A stretch of 64,000 bases of DNA from positions 98,009,349-98,073,348 of the forward strand of contig OY986438.1 of the NCBI GenBank assembly GCA_963920525.1, written 5' to 3'. This document shows, piece by piece, positions 11,969 to 22,915 of this stretch. The DNA comes from Dichetophora obliterata (lineage: Eukaryota; Arthropoda; Insecta; Diptera; Sciomyzidae). The notes below the pieces were generated by a model, which ran no database searches, was not told the DNA's origin, and was given only the letters and a program-made list of their open reading frames with translations. Made by a program: the position numbers and the translations under genes. Position 1 is the stretch's first letter; each line of letters starts with the position of its first letter.

Positions 11969-12563
11969 CTGTTTAAACTGTTTAAATGGTTTAGTGTTAT
12001 ATGTTAGTTCAATTAATTTTGTTAGTAATTTTTAATGTTAATTTTAAATTTTTTGTTTAATTGTGCGTTAAAAATGTAAATTTAAATTATTTTGTTACAA
12101 AAATTGTATTCAATCCCTGAAGAAGCAGAAAAGAAATCTGCGAAACGTCGCAGGAAAACATAATATTAATAAAAGTTTTTTAATTTAATAACATTATATA
12201 AACAAAGCAGACCAAAAAAGCCCAAATTATAAAAATAAACCACAGAAAATATGTCTTTTAAGAAAAATACATTGATTTATGTTGTTTAAATTTGTAGTAA
12301 TGTAAATAAGTAAAATGAATATTAAAATGTGCATTACAGACAAACGAAAAAAAATTCAGGTGCGGTTTGTAGCCCTTTTAAAAACCAAAAATTTTTTAAA
12401 ACGATTGTTCAAACATATCTTCAATTTTTAATTCATTTTTTGTTTTTTTATTTTCTTTTTGAGCCGTTATTTTGAAGAGTATCCTTTTTTTGTGAGAAAA
12501 AGTACCGTATGTGATTACATTTTTAAAACCCACATCCTTCATAATGTTGATCGCAAAAGAAAT
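11969..12563. other. Unique spacer at the palindrome centre
   Basis: This segment of about 595 bp has no counterpart in either arm. It is AT-rich with no ORF. It contains the hammerhead-like core at 12111-12155, followed by ATAATATTAATAAAAG. The edges are TTTTAAAA on both sides, which is where the arms begin to pair. Confidence 0.85.
12111..12155 (+). ncRNA. Hammerhead-ribozyme-like core, possibly Penelope-type
   Basis: CTGAAGA (12117-12123) fits the conserved CUGANGA box. GCAGA (12125-12129) pairs with TCTGC (12137-12141) as a 5-bp stem II with a 7-nt loop. GAAA follows directly (12142-12145). The next bases give ACGT and the triplet GTC (12147-12149). ACGT is self-complementary, which matches the very short stem III hammerheads of Penelope-like retroelements that are thought to act as dimers. 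The weak point is stem I: the bases before CTGAAGA and after GTC pair poorly. It may be a decayed copy or a look-alike. Confidence 0.4.
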
Positions 12564-12614
12564 TTTTAAAAATATTTAATGTACACAATTTTTTTTTACT
12601 TTTTCAATAATGTT

Positions 12615-12825
12615 TAATTCAAAAAATGTTTAAATTTTTTTCCAAATAAAACAAAACGATCAACTCACGGTCTTTCGTCGAACTCCTATCGAAGTCATAA
12701 ATCTTAGTTTTTATTTTAAGCGTCACGTTTTTAACTAGTTAAACTAGTCGATATGAGTTCGACGAAAGACCGTGAGTTGATTGTTTTGTTTTATATGGAA
12801 AAAATTTTAAACATTTATTGAATTC
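12615..12825. repeat. ~210-bp hairpin element at the inner end of the right arm
   Basis: Reverse copy of 11707-11917, with the same CTCACGGTCTTTCGTCG terminal repeats and inner TTTAACTAGTTAAA palindrome-like segment. Few or no differences from the left copy were seen. Confidence 0.85.
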
Positions 12826-12861
12826 TTACCTATTTCTTAATTTATTCCATTTCCATTTGTT

Positions 12862-12942
12862 GGCGATCGTAGTATAGTGGGTAGAGTGCGTAGCCCCTAA
12901 GCTAAAGAACCGCGGTAGCCCGGGTTCAATTCCAGCTCAGGC
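12862..12942 (+). other. tRNA-like Pol III unit, right arm, inner copy
   Basis: Mirror of 11590-11670. A-box region GTAGTATAGTGGGTAGAG, B box GGGTTCAATTCC at about 12922-12933. One base in the A box differs from the left copy (TAGTAT versus TAGTCT), a small sign of independent drift between the arms. Confidence 0.6.
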
Positions 12943-13279
12943 AGAAAGTTTTTTCAATTGAATTACTTTTTTTGTTCGGTCGTCACCTCTCTGCAGACAA
13001 TGGCAAACCTCAGAGAGTAAAAATTGCCATGTAAAGCTTCTTGAGAACATAAGCCATTCGGAGTCGGCATAAAACACGTAGGTTCAGGTCTCGGTCATTT
13101 GTGATCAAACACGCTCAACCCAATTGATCAGTAGAAGCTAGATCAGAGTCCTTCCAAGGGCTGTAATGGCCAGTTTATTTTTTTTTATTCCATTTCCTCT
13201 GTGATTCCAGGCAGAATTATTTTTATTGGACGCCATCTTCAAAGAGATGCTGTACTTGGAAGGTTGAATTTTAGTTGAT

Positions 13280-13873
13280 CTATAAGGAATCTGAAACATT
13301 TTGTTGAATGGAAGTTAATGGCCTGCTCTCTTGCTCAATTTCAGAGTATTGATGAACTTTTCTTTCATTCACTATAAGTCTCGCAAAGATGGAAGCGTAG
13401 TTTTCTTTCTTATTTTCTTCTTCAATTTCATTAGCAGAGCTCTGCAAAATTTTCAATTTTGTGCTCAAGAGACTTTATTTTATTCATAAATTCCTCTTTA
13501 GCTTTTTGATGCAAAATTTCCTTATACATAAATGATGTTTTCATCTCCAACTTTTGTTTTTTACAAAAAAATCCGCAAGTTTGCAAAATTTGTGACAATT
13601 GTCGCAAACTTGACTTTCTGTTTTTACGTTTTCCACATTTTCTACCATAACAGGGGAATTGTGTGAGATTCCAAAAACGGGAAACGCATTTTTTTTTACT
13701 TTTCTCGCACCCACTTCGCTCTGCCGAAAATGCTTTTCGCAGATAAATAGGTTTTTACGGGCATTATCAACCAAGCCGCAATCTTCGATCCATTGCTGGC
13801 GTCGAATAGGGCACTTTGGAAAAGAAAAAAATATACATTTCCTCGAATCGTTGCTGCATTCAGGAACAGATCA
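13280..13873 (-). pseudogene. THAP-domain protein, P-element-transposase-like N-terminus, right arm
   Basis: Mirror copy of the THAP pseudogene at 10659-11252, with the same premature TGA at the first Cys position, the same finger (CEKHF ligands) and the same breaks before the charged C-terminal segment. As read here the two protein tracks are identical in the finger. The lesions are therefore shared, and neither arm preserves a functional version. Confidence 0.6.
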
Positions 13874-14891
13874 ATTTGTCCATTGTTCTCGAAGAATATA
13901 GGTAAGCTGAGGTAAATGAATATCTTTAGCATCATGACCTTCAAGTTGAATAAAACAATTTCAACAAGTGATTGGAAAAGATTATTATTAGAAAAACAAT
14001 AAAAAGGAAACATGCTCATTAGGAATTTGTAGCCTAATTCGGTTATAGTGCGTGTAAAAGAGTACAAACAAGTAGAATCTTTTTTTAAAACATAGTTTTT
14101 TTGGCTATAAACTATTGTTATTAATTATTATCTATACATATAATAAAAGTGAAAAAATTGTGTACATTTTCTCACAAAAAGGAGATTTTATAACAATTTC
14201 TATCAAATCTTCCCTATTTTTAAAAAATTTTAAATGAATCCTAAAAAAACTACTACTGGGTATTCTTAGTAGTATATTTATAAATTGACATATAAATATA
14301 TATCACGCATTCCGTAAAAAAGTAAGCCGCAAATCGAAAAAATCAACTTTATGCAAACTAAAAATGTTTTGTACCGTACTTCAGCACATACTATGTGCAG
14401 TAAGAAATAAAAGAGAAATAAAAGAAAAATACGGTTTTTCTATTATTTTAGTGTGTGAATAAAAGCATAGTAAACGCATTTTTAGTAATCAAATTTTTTT
14501 ATTTTTCGTGGTGAAATATTAATACGTAATATAAAACTTAAATAACAATAATTAACAAATAGGTGTTTATATTGATATACGACATAAAATATTAAACGGA
14601 AAGTATTTTCCTCTTTACTCGACATAAAAGAAAACTTTTTAAATTGTGTAAAGCCTCCTTAAAACAAATCAAAAATAATACTTGCGAATGAAATTTTCAG
14701 AGTTTCTTTACTTGATCCAATCGAATTTTTCCACATAAAAGTAAGTTTTTTGACTATTATTGTTTACGTACTGGGGACACTTTAATGATCTTTAATGAAA
14801 TGTACAAGTGCGAAACTCTTTACAATGTAAATTCTTGCTTTTCATAGTAAAATTTTCGAAAATATGAGCCACTAAGGCCGCAAACAAAAGT

Positions 14892-14972
14892 GGCGACCGT
14901 AGCCTAGTGGGTAGAGTGCGTGGCCCCTAAGCTAAAGAACCGTGGTAGCCCGGGCTCAATTCCAGCTCAGAC
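14892..14972 (+). other. tRNA-like Pol III unit, right arm, outer copy
   Basis: Mirror of 9563-9642, with A box TAGCCTAGTGGGTAGAG and B box GGGCTCAATTCC. The flanking GACAGAAAGTTTTTCAATGG is kept in both arms. Confidence 0.6.
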
Positions 14973-16030
14973 AGAAAGTTTTTCAATGGCAGACAATGTA
15001 AAAATAAAATATAAATATCTACAATCATGGAATAGAAAAGGTCCCAACAAGACACAATTAATAACATTTTAATTTTATTAACACGTATTGTTAACTTTTT
15101 TTAAGTATCCACCGTACGCAACCATTGGGGACACCATACGCAACCGACCGAAATTTTAATTTTAAAATTTTTGCTTAAAACTTTCAATTAATTAAAAGCA
15201 AAATATTGAATTCTATATTGTTTACACTTTTTATACATATAAAATGTATTTTGAAATTTCAGCACATTTCGCTGATTTACTGTTTTTTTTTTTAAATGAA
15301 CTAAAACCGGTCTTTTTGGTGTCCTCCGAACGCAACCGAGTAGATACTTTATATTTAGATTATTGTTTTAATAAATTGTTTAAACCAAGTTTAAATTTAA
15401 AGATAGACATATACTGAACCAAACTGGATGCAAGAAAAATATTTGATTTCGTTTTATCATTAAAAAGCACCAAAATATACCTACATTTAAAGGTGCCCCC
15501 AGACTATATGCTTCATACAGATGACATGTCAAAAAAATTACATATCGACCTTCATTTGTATGTCAAAATTAAGTTTTTGTCAGAGAGCTCTTTTCTTGTT
15601 TTTCCACGCTATCTGACACGTCATTTGAAAATAAAAACAGCTCTTGAAATTTTTGTAAACCGTAAAGCTCTAAAGTGTGCTCCTTCGGCCATTCAAACTA
15701 AAAATAAATTCATTAATAAATATCTTAAAATTTACTTTTTCTTTCATTTTCACAAAAAAAATTTATCAAACTGACATTTTGTACAGATGGAAAAATATGC
15801 GAAATTAAAAACGGTTCTAATTCAAAAATTTACAGACGCAAATACAAACGACATTTCAAAACCACAGTTTCATATGTTCCACACTATGTGTAGCTAAAAA
15901 ACAATTGTAATTTTTGACGTGTCATATGTATGAAACATATAGTGTAGAGGCACTTTAAGTACTGAATGTCCCAGTACGCAACACGAAATGAGTGATATAT
16001 TTATAATTATTATAAAATTTTTCAAAATTG

Positions 16031-16187
16031 TATAACACTTACCAAGACATATGGTTAGAATTGAACCACTTTTTAGGGGTGAACCTCCAATGCAAGAAGA
16101 ATCAAAATGACGGCTGCATACTCTTGATTTTGAATTGATCAATATGCCAGAAACAGGCACTTTGAGGATTTTTAAGAAACTGTTAAG
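16031..16187 (-). pseudogene. THAP-domain fragment, right arm
   Basis: Mirror of 8349-8505, with the CSRHF ligand pair and LKSGSILTI. One residue differs in the read-through after the finger (ILKNF versus ILKKF). It has no first half and no catalytic part. Confidence 0.5.
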
Positions 16188-18122
16188 TTTCAAGAGTTAT
16201 AAGTTTTTTTTTTAATTTTCACTTTTTTTGGGAAAAATTGCCACAACCGCCTGTGATGTTGTTTTTTAAAATTTTGCATTGTTGGATTTTTAGGAATTAT
16301 TTTCGCAAAAATACTCAAACTCGAAATTTTCAAAACGGTACACTTCCAGGAAAAACTTGCAAAACGACCAGATTACCCAAAGTAATCTCATCATTTTTTG
16401 TGTCAATTTTAGTCATAGTTTAAGAAAGTATTTGCACTGAATTTTATTGAAATACTGACTAATATGAGTTTTTTCAATTTTTATAAAATATAACGTAAAA
16501 ATTCTCAAACTCAAATTGACAAAATGTTGCACTTTCAGTAAAAAATGTCATAATGATCAAGTTATTTAACGTAATCACACAACTTTTTTGTAATTCTTTT
16601 AAGTTTTGTCTCAGAAATTATTTTAACAACATTTGTATTAGCATTTTTGAAAATGTTGATTTTTAAAAGTTTGTTATTACAACAGGAAAAATTTTAATTT
16701 TTTTGAAAAGTAAAATACCACTACTCTGTTACTTTTCACCTGATTTTTATGTTTGATAACTCATTTTAAATAACAATTAAATATAAATCTAAGTGCATAC
16801 CAGGTTTTTTTAATAGATACTTCAAGTGCTGTTGTTATTACTTATTTCTGTAAGATAAAGACTTATATTGACTATTTGTAACCTTAAATTTAATGATATG
16901 TTATTTTATCTCTCTCCTACGTTACTTTAGGTCTATTTTTTATGTTACTTTATTTTAAATTTTTTTACAAACATAAAGACAAATCTTGTAAAGCGCAACA
17001 GTATATTGAAAAAGTTATGTTTAACAAAATGTGTTCATTTTCCATTTAGACAAGATATCTTCATTTCACATAATTTTTGAACACATTTTTCTAGCTGTGA
17101 CGAAATTTCCTGAAATCAATATAGTAAAAAAAAACCATGAAGTTTTCTTTTAATGGATTTTTCCGCAATCCTTTAAAATATAATATATACAAATAAATGA
17201 TTTTATAAACTGTCCAGAGATGGATAAACAAATAAGAGATGAATAAACAGATATGAGATGAATAAATAGATAAGCCCAGATAAAATACACAAACGTAAAT
17301 ACATACATATGTATTAAAATTTTAATTAAAAATTATAAATATTTATGTTTAACAGAAATCAAAGAAAGAATAGTGTGTCGTATAACTTTCTTCGATTCGA
17401 TTATATGTAACCAAAAAATTTCATATCAAATCTAATTAAAAGAAAGAAAATATTTGTTGCAAATATTTCGTAATACATATATGTAAAATATTTTCAAAAA
17501 TTTAATCAATCATGAAAATGTTATATTTGCTTGGTGTTCTATCTATTCAGCTAAGAACAAAACAAAATAATATCGGCTAAGTTAGAAATATTCTTATAAT
17601 ATGGCTGACAACAAGAACAAAAACAGCAACGTTCAGCTGATGATAAAACGAAACCAATTCGGCATAGAGAAGGAAACATGCAAATAAATGCGCAAAAAAC
17701 AGTCACAATTAGATTTTTTGCATTTACATTTATTATAGTCAATTCGGATACTCAAGAGTTTCCAATTGCCATATGATCTGTGCTATTGTTTTGTTTTCGT
17801 TGTTGCTTGACTTTGCTGGTGTTTTTATTCATTCCTCTCCTCCGACCGCTCATCCTCGCCTCATGTCGTCATTAGCAAACCAGTTGCGAGTGTACTACAA
17901 AATTCTCTCAGTACGATTTGTTTTCGGTCGACTCATTTCATTGGCTTTCAGCTCTTCTATCAATACCGCCGCCATATTCTTCGTACGGGCTGCACCTCAA
18001 TGGTTATAATTTTTCGCCTTATTCAACTAATTCGCCTTTGAAATATCTTTACTAGTATTTATTCTCCTTGCGTTTTGTTAGCTGTGTTCAATATGTTTAG
18101 GTAAAAGTGTTGCCAAAACATA

Positions 18123-18486
18123 AGGTCTGTTCGCGTACTTTTCTGGTAAGCAAATGAAAAACGTCAAAAGTAATAATATTGAGAGAGAATTAACTTCAAC
18201 TTTAAAAAGTAAACGAACGCTTTCTGGTAAAATAATAATAATTTCAAATACGTCTAAGAAAATCTAAAAAAACTCCACAGCTACACACACACAGCTTCCA
18301 TTTGACAGTTTTCATCTTTTTACAAAATTAAATTCTTCTTGTAAAAACTTTAAAGAACTTGAACGGAGAGAAAATGTGATTTCCTCTCTATTACCCAATT
18401 CTTTCAGTAAACGAACGCTTTTCAGGCACTTTCTAGTAAATTTTTATTTAAATATTTCGTTTGCATTCGACTACGCGAACAGACCT
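18123..18486. mobile_element. MITE-like element with AGGTCTGTTCGCGTA ends
   Basis: AGGTCTGTTCGCGTA at 18123-18137 is the exact complement of TACGCGAACAGACCT at 18472-18486. A second internal pair around AAACGAACGCTTT(T/C) strengthens the foldback. It is 364 bp long, without coding sequence. A related terminus (GGGAACAGACCT) occurs at about 48807-48818. Confidence 0.7.
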
Positions 18487-18545
18487 ATTATAAGTCATTT
18501 CCTACATAATGGGTGGTGTGTGAAAAACAGAGTGAACATGGCAAA

Positions 18546-19114
18546 ATTAGACAAGGTAGTGTTAGGGCTGAGAGCCGGTGAACGAAACTGTCAAAAAGAA
18601 GTTAGCATTTCATACGACCTGCAACCAATGAGAATGCAATATGGAGCCTGTATACACTGGCCTCACTCAACCGACTCACTTTGCCATTAAAAAGTTGTTA
18701 AATGTTGACACACATAACTTGCCTCACTTGGAGTCTGCATTTGCTTTTGTGCTGTTTTTGTAATAAAATATTTTAAAGCAGTAAAAAATTTGTGTAAGCT
18801 TGAGTGTGTGCTTTGTAGCTGCATATAGCACTGCAAATTCAGCAGCTATTAGCGCATAAAAGAAAAAAACACTCAAAATGGCAAATGTCAAATCAAAGTG
18901 AGTCGCAAAATTTTTAAGTTTTTGAAACTCTTGCCTCACGGTACATTAATCTTCCCACTTCCTCATCTCTTCTACAGACATCAAAGTGAGTCGGTTGAGT
19001 GAAACTAGTGTAGACAGTATCATGAAATAAGAAATTGGTAAAAATACCAAAATGGCTGGGTTTGCCAGTAATGGTCACTAAGACAGAGACCTAACGCTAC
19101 CTTGTCTAGTTATA
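18546..19114. mobile_element. Inverted-repeat element with a second element nested inside
   Basis: The outer repeats are TTAGACAAGGTAGTGTTAGG (from about 18547) and its near-complement ending with CCTTGTCTAGTTA (to about 19114). The inner repeats are CTCACTCAACCGACTCACTTTG (about 18661-18682) and CAAAGTGAGTCGGTTGAGTG (about 18982-19001), which delimit a roughly 350-bp inner unit. The frames in it (18376-18690; 18724-18939) match nothing and are taken as chance. Confidence 0.65.
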
Positions 19115-19387
19115 CTATGAGAGTGAACACTCTGAGAGGATTCTCTTGATAAGAGTATTTCGTCCAGAGCAAACACTCAATTTGGCGTGAATAAAAATTT
19201 TATCTAATTGCTTGCAATCACTCAATCTTAATGAGATGAGAATTGTCAATTTTAGTTAAGAAATTCCTGCGTGAAATAAGCAAATAGTACATAAAATTAT
19301 AAAATTAAACTTTTAAAAGAAAAGAAAATATCAGTTCATGATTAGCTTCTATACCAAACGGTCGTACGTGCTCTCGATTAATGTACT

Positions 19388-19662
19388 GAACACATTGACG
19401 ACGACTGCAACAGTGCGAAACAACATGAAGAAAGAAACAACAATCTGGAAGTATCATTAGATTGTTTCATTCACGTATACACAAAGACTTATATTGTTCT
19501 GTTGTCGCACGTCAAATTAAAAAAATTCTAAACCGACGACAGCGACTTTGTTGCAATCACTCATTGTCGTTGCAACATTTTCACCACTTTCACCTCCATA
19601 AGAAGAGCATGTAAAAATAATTTGACATTTGACGCACTGTTGCTGTCGTCGTCAATGTGTTC
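19388..19662. mobile_element. 275-bp MITE with 30-bp inverted repeats
   Basis: GAACACATTGACGACGACTG continues to CAACAGTGCG (19388-19417) and is matched in reverse at 19633-19662 (CGCACTGTTG...GTCAATGTGTTC) with one change. It has no coding sequence. It lies between two other inverted-repeat elements. Confidence 0.8.
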
Positions 19663-19724
19663 AAGGCATAACGTAACAGCGAAGTCCAATCAAACTGAAG
19701 TTATTTACAGTTTATGTATACACA

Positions 19725-20325
19725 TTAGGCTTGGGTAGTTCACGAACGAACTAGTTCAATTGAACTATTCGCACTCAAGAACTATGTGAACTAGTTCGTT
19801 GATTCTCGTTCTTTTAGTTCTTTTAGTTCAATCGATTTTGAAGCGAGTCAGATCGAAATGAACTAGAAACAATTTTGTTTCACTCAACAATGGTTTGAGT
19901 CCGTGCTGATACAGTTTTTCACTAATGAACGGTAAAGAAAACTTTTTTGCAAAAACAAATTTTTGTGGCAAATATTGTGTGGAATGCCCCATATGTTGTA
20001 TTCTTATGTAAATTTCTTTTATGTCCGCAGTTAATGATTGATTCGGTCATATAGTTCGTTTCATTTTATAGATCTGATCATGAAAGAGCAAACAAAACAA
20101 CTAAAAGATCTTTGAACTAAAAAGTACAAAATATAACGATCTAAAACACCAAACGAACTATAAGACCTAACGAATTAACAACATGAACGAGTGCACGAAA
20201 CGAACTAAAAGAGCGAACTAAAGAACTAAATGAACTAAAAGAACTATATGAACGAACTAGTTCATTAAACTCAACTGAACTAAAAAGAGCGATCTTTTTA
20301 GTGAACTAAAATGCCCAAGCCTAAT
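19725..20325. mobile_element. ~600-bp foldback element rich in GAACTA/TAGTTC
   Basis: The ends are TTAGGCTTGGG (19725) and CCCAAGCCTAA (to 20324). The interior carries dozens of copies of GAACTA, GAACGA or their complements, dense in the outer 150-300 bp of each side, so the two halves can pair extensively. No ORF. A 5' AT-rich core (about 19930-20040) separates the halves. Confidence 0.75.
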
Positions 20326-20424
20326 AAACATTTGTGTCTGCATTATTTTTTCTTTTCTTTTTTTTCTATCGTGTGATCCCGACGCCTTGAGCTATTTTGC
20401 TTTGATAATTTAAATATATAAACA

Positions 20425-22348
20425 ATGGTCCCAGGAGCCAAATCGAAAGCTCGACTTAAAACTTTTAACCGGAGTTCAATTAAAAGACCTGCACTGTTCG
20501 CACCGGATAAAACTAATGTAAATATTAACTCTATGCCGAGTCAAAACAGATTCAGCTTACTTGCTGATAACAATCCTATGGACACCCAAGCGGAACAAAC
20601 ATCTGGACCAGAAAATGATAAGGTAAAACCCCCTCCTATTGTTACGGACTCATCTGTTCCAATTCAAGACATACAATCATTGTGTGGTAAGGAATGCATG
20701 TACAAACGAACTTCCATCGGGACAAAAAAATTTCCTACGACTTTCGTAAAATACGAATCCTGTAAAAGGTTCTCAAAGATAAAAATATCGAATTTCATTC
20801 CTTCAAGAAGATCGATTGTTCACAGTATTTTTATATGGCCTTCCAAAAATTGACCCTGGAGACATAATTTCAGAACTAAAAGATTACAATCTCATAGCAA
20901 AATCAATTACTGAGGTAATCACTAAAATCAGCTCCATTGCAGGTTAAATTTTCACGGAAAACATTCAACCCATCCGCATTTTCTAATATAAGAACAATTA
21001 ATAGCACAATAATTTCTTGGAAGGAATTCATACCAAAGAGAGATCAAAATCCAACACAGTGCTGGAATTGTTTTATGTACGGTTTTAATTGCAAAAAAAA
21101 AAAAAATGGCAAGCAGTGAACTGACCATTCGGCTAATGATATAAACTGCCTCCTGCGTGCCCTCTATCTTGAAACTAGAAAAAATGCAACAAGTACTCAA
21201 AATAAAACAGTAATTAGCAAACAAAACGCATTTACATTCAAACAATGAAGAATTCCCAAGCATCTATCGAACAGCTTTGAATAGCACAAGAATTGACAAT
21301 GGAATTGTGCAGCACAACTGAAACAAAACAATGATCTTTTTAGCGTTGATGAATTATTTGGTATTTTCTCGTCTTCTTTAGAAAATCTACGCAAATGTAC
21401 AACAAAAGCTAAACAAATGCAGGTCATCATGTTATTGTTAAAGCACGCGTATGATTTATAATAATGCTGGTCAATGCAAAATATTTCACTGGAATGCAAA
21501 TAGCATATCCAACTTCTACAATTTAGAACATTTTGAATATATTATTGAGAGCAATAACATTGACATTGCTTCCTTAAATGAAACTTTTTTAAGGAGTCCC
21601 ACAATCCGTTTTTTAGCAATTTTTACTTATATCGTAATGACAGACCACGAAGAAATGGTGGTGGTGTCGCGCTGCTCGTTTGAAGATCAATGAAACATAA
21701 ATTACTCCCACAAACAAAAACAAAATAGTTAGAAAATGTATCAGTTGAAATAATTATAAATTATAGGCCTATCGCTATAACCACTGCGTACTCTTCAAAA
21801 TATACAGCTGATTTTACCAACGATATCATAAAATTAACTCCCATCAACAGTGCGCTTATATTACTCGGAGATCTGAATAGTAAGCACCGGAATTGCGTTA
21901 TCAATAATTCTGCCGGTATTACTCTTAACAGGTTACACCAATCACACAACTTTTTCATTTACCACCCTAATAGCCCGACCAGTTTTCCGCATCAACAAAA
22001 TAGAAATCAACAATAGCTATAGTTTTGAGCAATCTTCTTAACCTGCAACTGTCAACTTCACACATAGGACTCTCCTGTACATGTACAATGCGATGCTCAT
22101 CTGTAAATGCAATTAACCTGCAGCAACACAATTACAAATGCACCAAATGGAACGCATTCCATAACTTCATAAACAGAAAGATACCTAACACTGCAAATTT
22201 ATTTGGTTCTAAAAGTGCTATTGATAATGAACTGTACAATCTCAAAAAAATCTTCTTAGAAGCCAATGATATAGAAACTCCAAAAGCAATCTACAGAAAC
22301 AACTTTTCTCTACCAAATAATATAGCTAAACTTATTGAAATTCTTTAA
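20425..22348 (+). pseudogene. Jockey-like LINE relic (ORF1 and endonuclease part only)
   Basis: The first frame (20425-20853) resembles the start of a Jockey-clade gag, ending with a family-typical YKRTSIGTK...FVKYESC segment. After a frameshift, ISELKDYNLIAKSITEVITK continues it, then CWNC with a decayed zinc knuckle near 21060. An APE-type endonuclease starts near 21480 (WNANSISNFYNLEHFEYII, LNETFL) and resumes near 21850 (ILLGDLNSKH). The last frame (22025-22348) fits the linker before RT. No RT or 3' end is present; the gypsy LTR follows at 22492. Many stops and frameshifts show it is dead. Confidence 0.65.
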
Positions 22349-22491
22349 GCAATGCTAAAAATTTTTCACAAAAATCGTCAACCGTAAAATATATGGTGAC
22401 AAAAATTAGAAGCGGTCTGAACTTTTAACGAACCTAAAGCTTGGTTATAAACAGTTTTAAAAAATAAACCGCAGCCTAAGAGGGAAGGGTT

Positions 22492-22915
22492 TGGTGCGTG
22501 TGCGCAATGAAATACTTTTTTTTTTATTTTATATACAAATTTTATTTAACATTTATTTGGAGAAAACTTTTTCTTGAGCAACAATTCAGATGAAATATTT
22601 TTTATAACTGAAATTTTCAAAATGAAAATTTCTGAAAATATAATAAATGAATACAATTCAAAATGTTTTTTATAACAAGTATTTTATAGACAAGTGTAAG
22701 TATTTTCAATATTTGCTAAAATGATATAATACGTTATTAATGATAAATCAAGGTTAGTGAAATGTAAGTTAAGATAAAAATCAACTACAGGAGAGGTAAG
22801 TATTAATGTAACTAAAGGTAAGTATCAATGTAACGAAAAGGTAAGTATTAATGTAACAAAAGGTAAAATAGGATGTAGAGATTTACTCTATGTGGTGATG
22901 TAACAGAGCACCACA
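22492..22915 (-). repeat. 3' LTR of the gypsy element
   Basis: Starts TGTGGTGCTCTGTTACATC and ends CACGCACCA on the minus strand. It is internally AT-rich with a triple GGTAAGTATNAATGTAAC repeat on the plus strand. It differs from the 5' LTR by substitutions and an 8-bp indel near 22501, so the insertion is not recent. Confidence 0.75.

Larger units (their letters stand above)
5995..18071. repeat. 12-kb palindrome (inverted duplication with 595-bp spacer)
   Basis: The left arm (5995-11968) is repeated in reverse as the right arm (12564-18071). Matching landmarks sum to 24532 near the centre (for example 10659 with 13873) and to about 24385 near 6643/17742, which reveals indels. Long stretches look near-identical, but there are substitutions and at least two indels: a solo LTR at 6175-6489 and about 150 bp at 6970-7120, both present only on the left. 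The outer ends read GCAAGG...CCTTGC and both are flanked by GTTTT (5990-5994; 18072-18076). Origin is open: foldback transposon, inverted segmental duplication or, less likely given the differences, assembly artefact. Confidence 0.9.

Noticed and set aside
5995..18071. Reading the palindrome as a functional P-element
   Set aside because: Only THAP and coiled-coil pieces are seen; no catalytic transposase region, shared stop codon, and no 8-bp duplication or 31-bp P-type ends.
5995..18071. Palindrome as a pure assembly artefact
   Set aside because: Arms differ by substitutions, a solo LTR with its own target duplication, and a ~150-bp indel; an artefact would normally be an exact mirror. Haplotype mis-joining is still not excluded.
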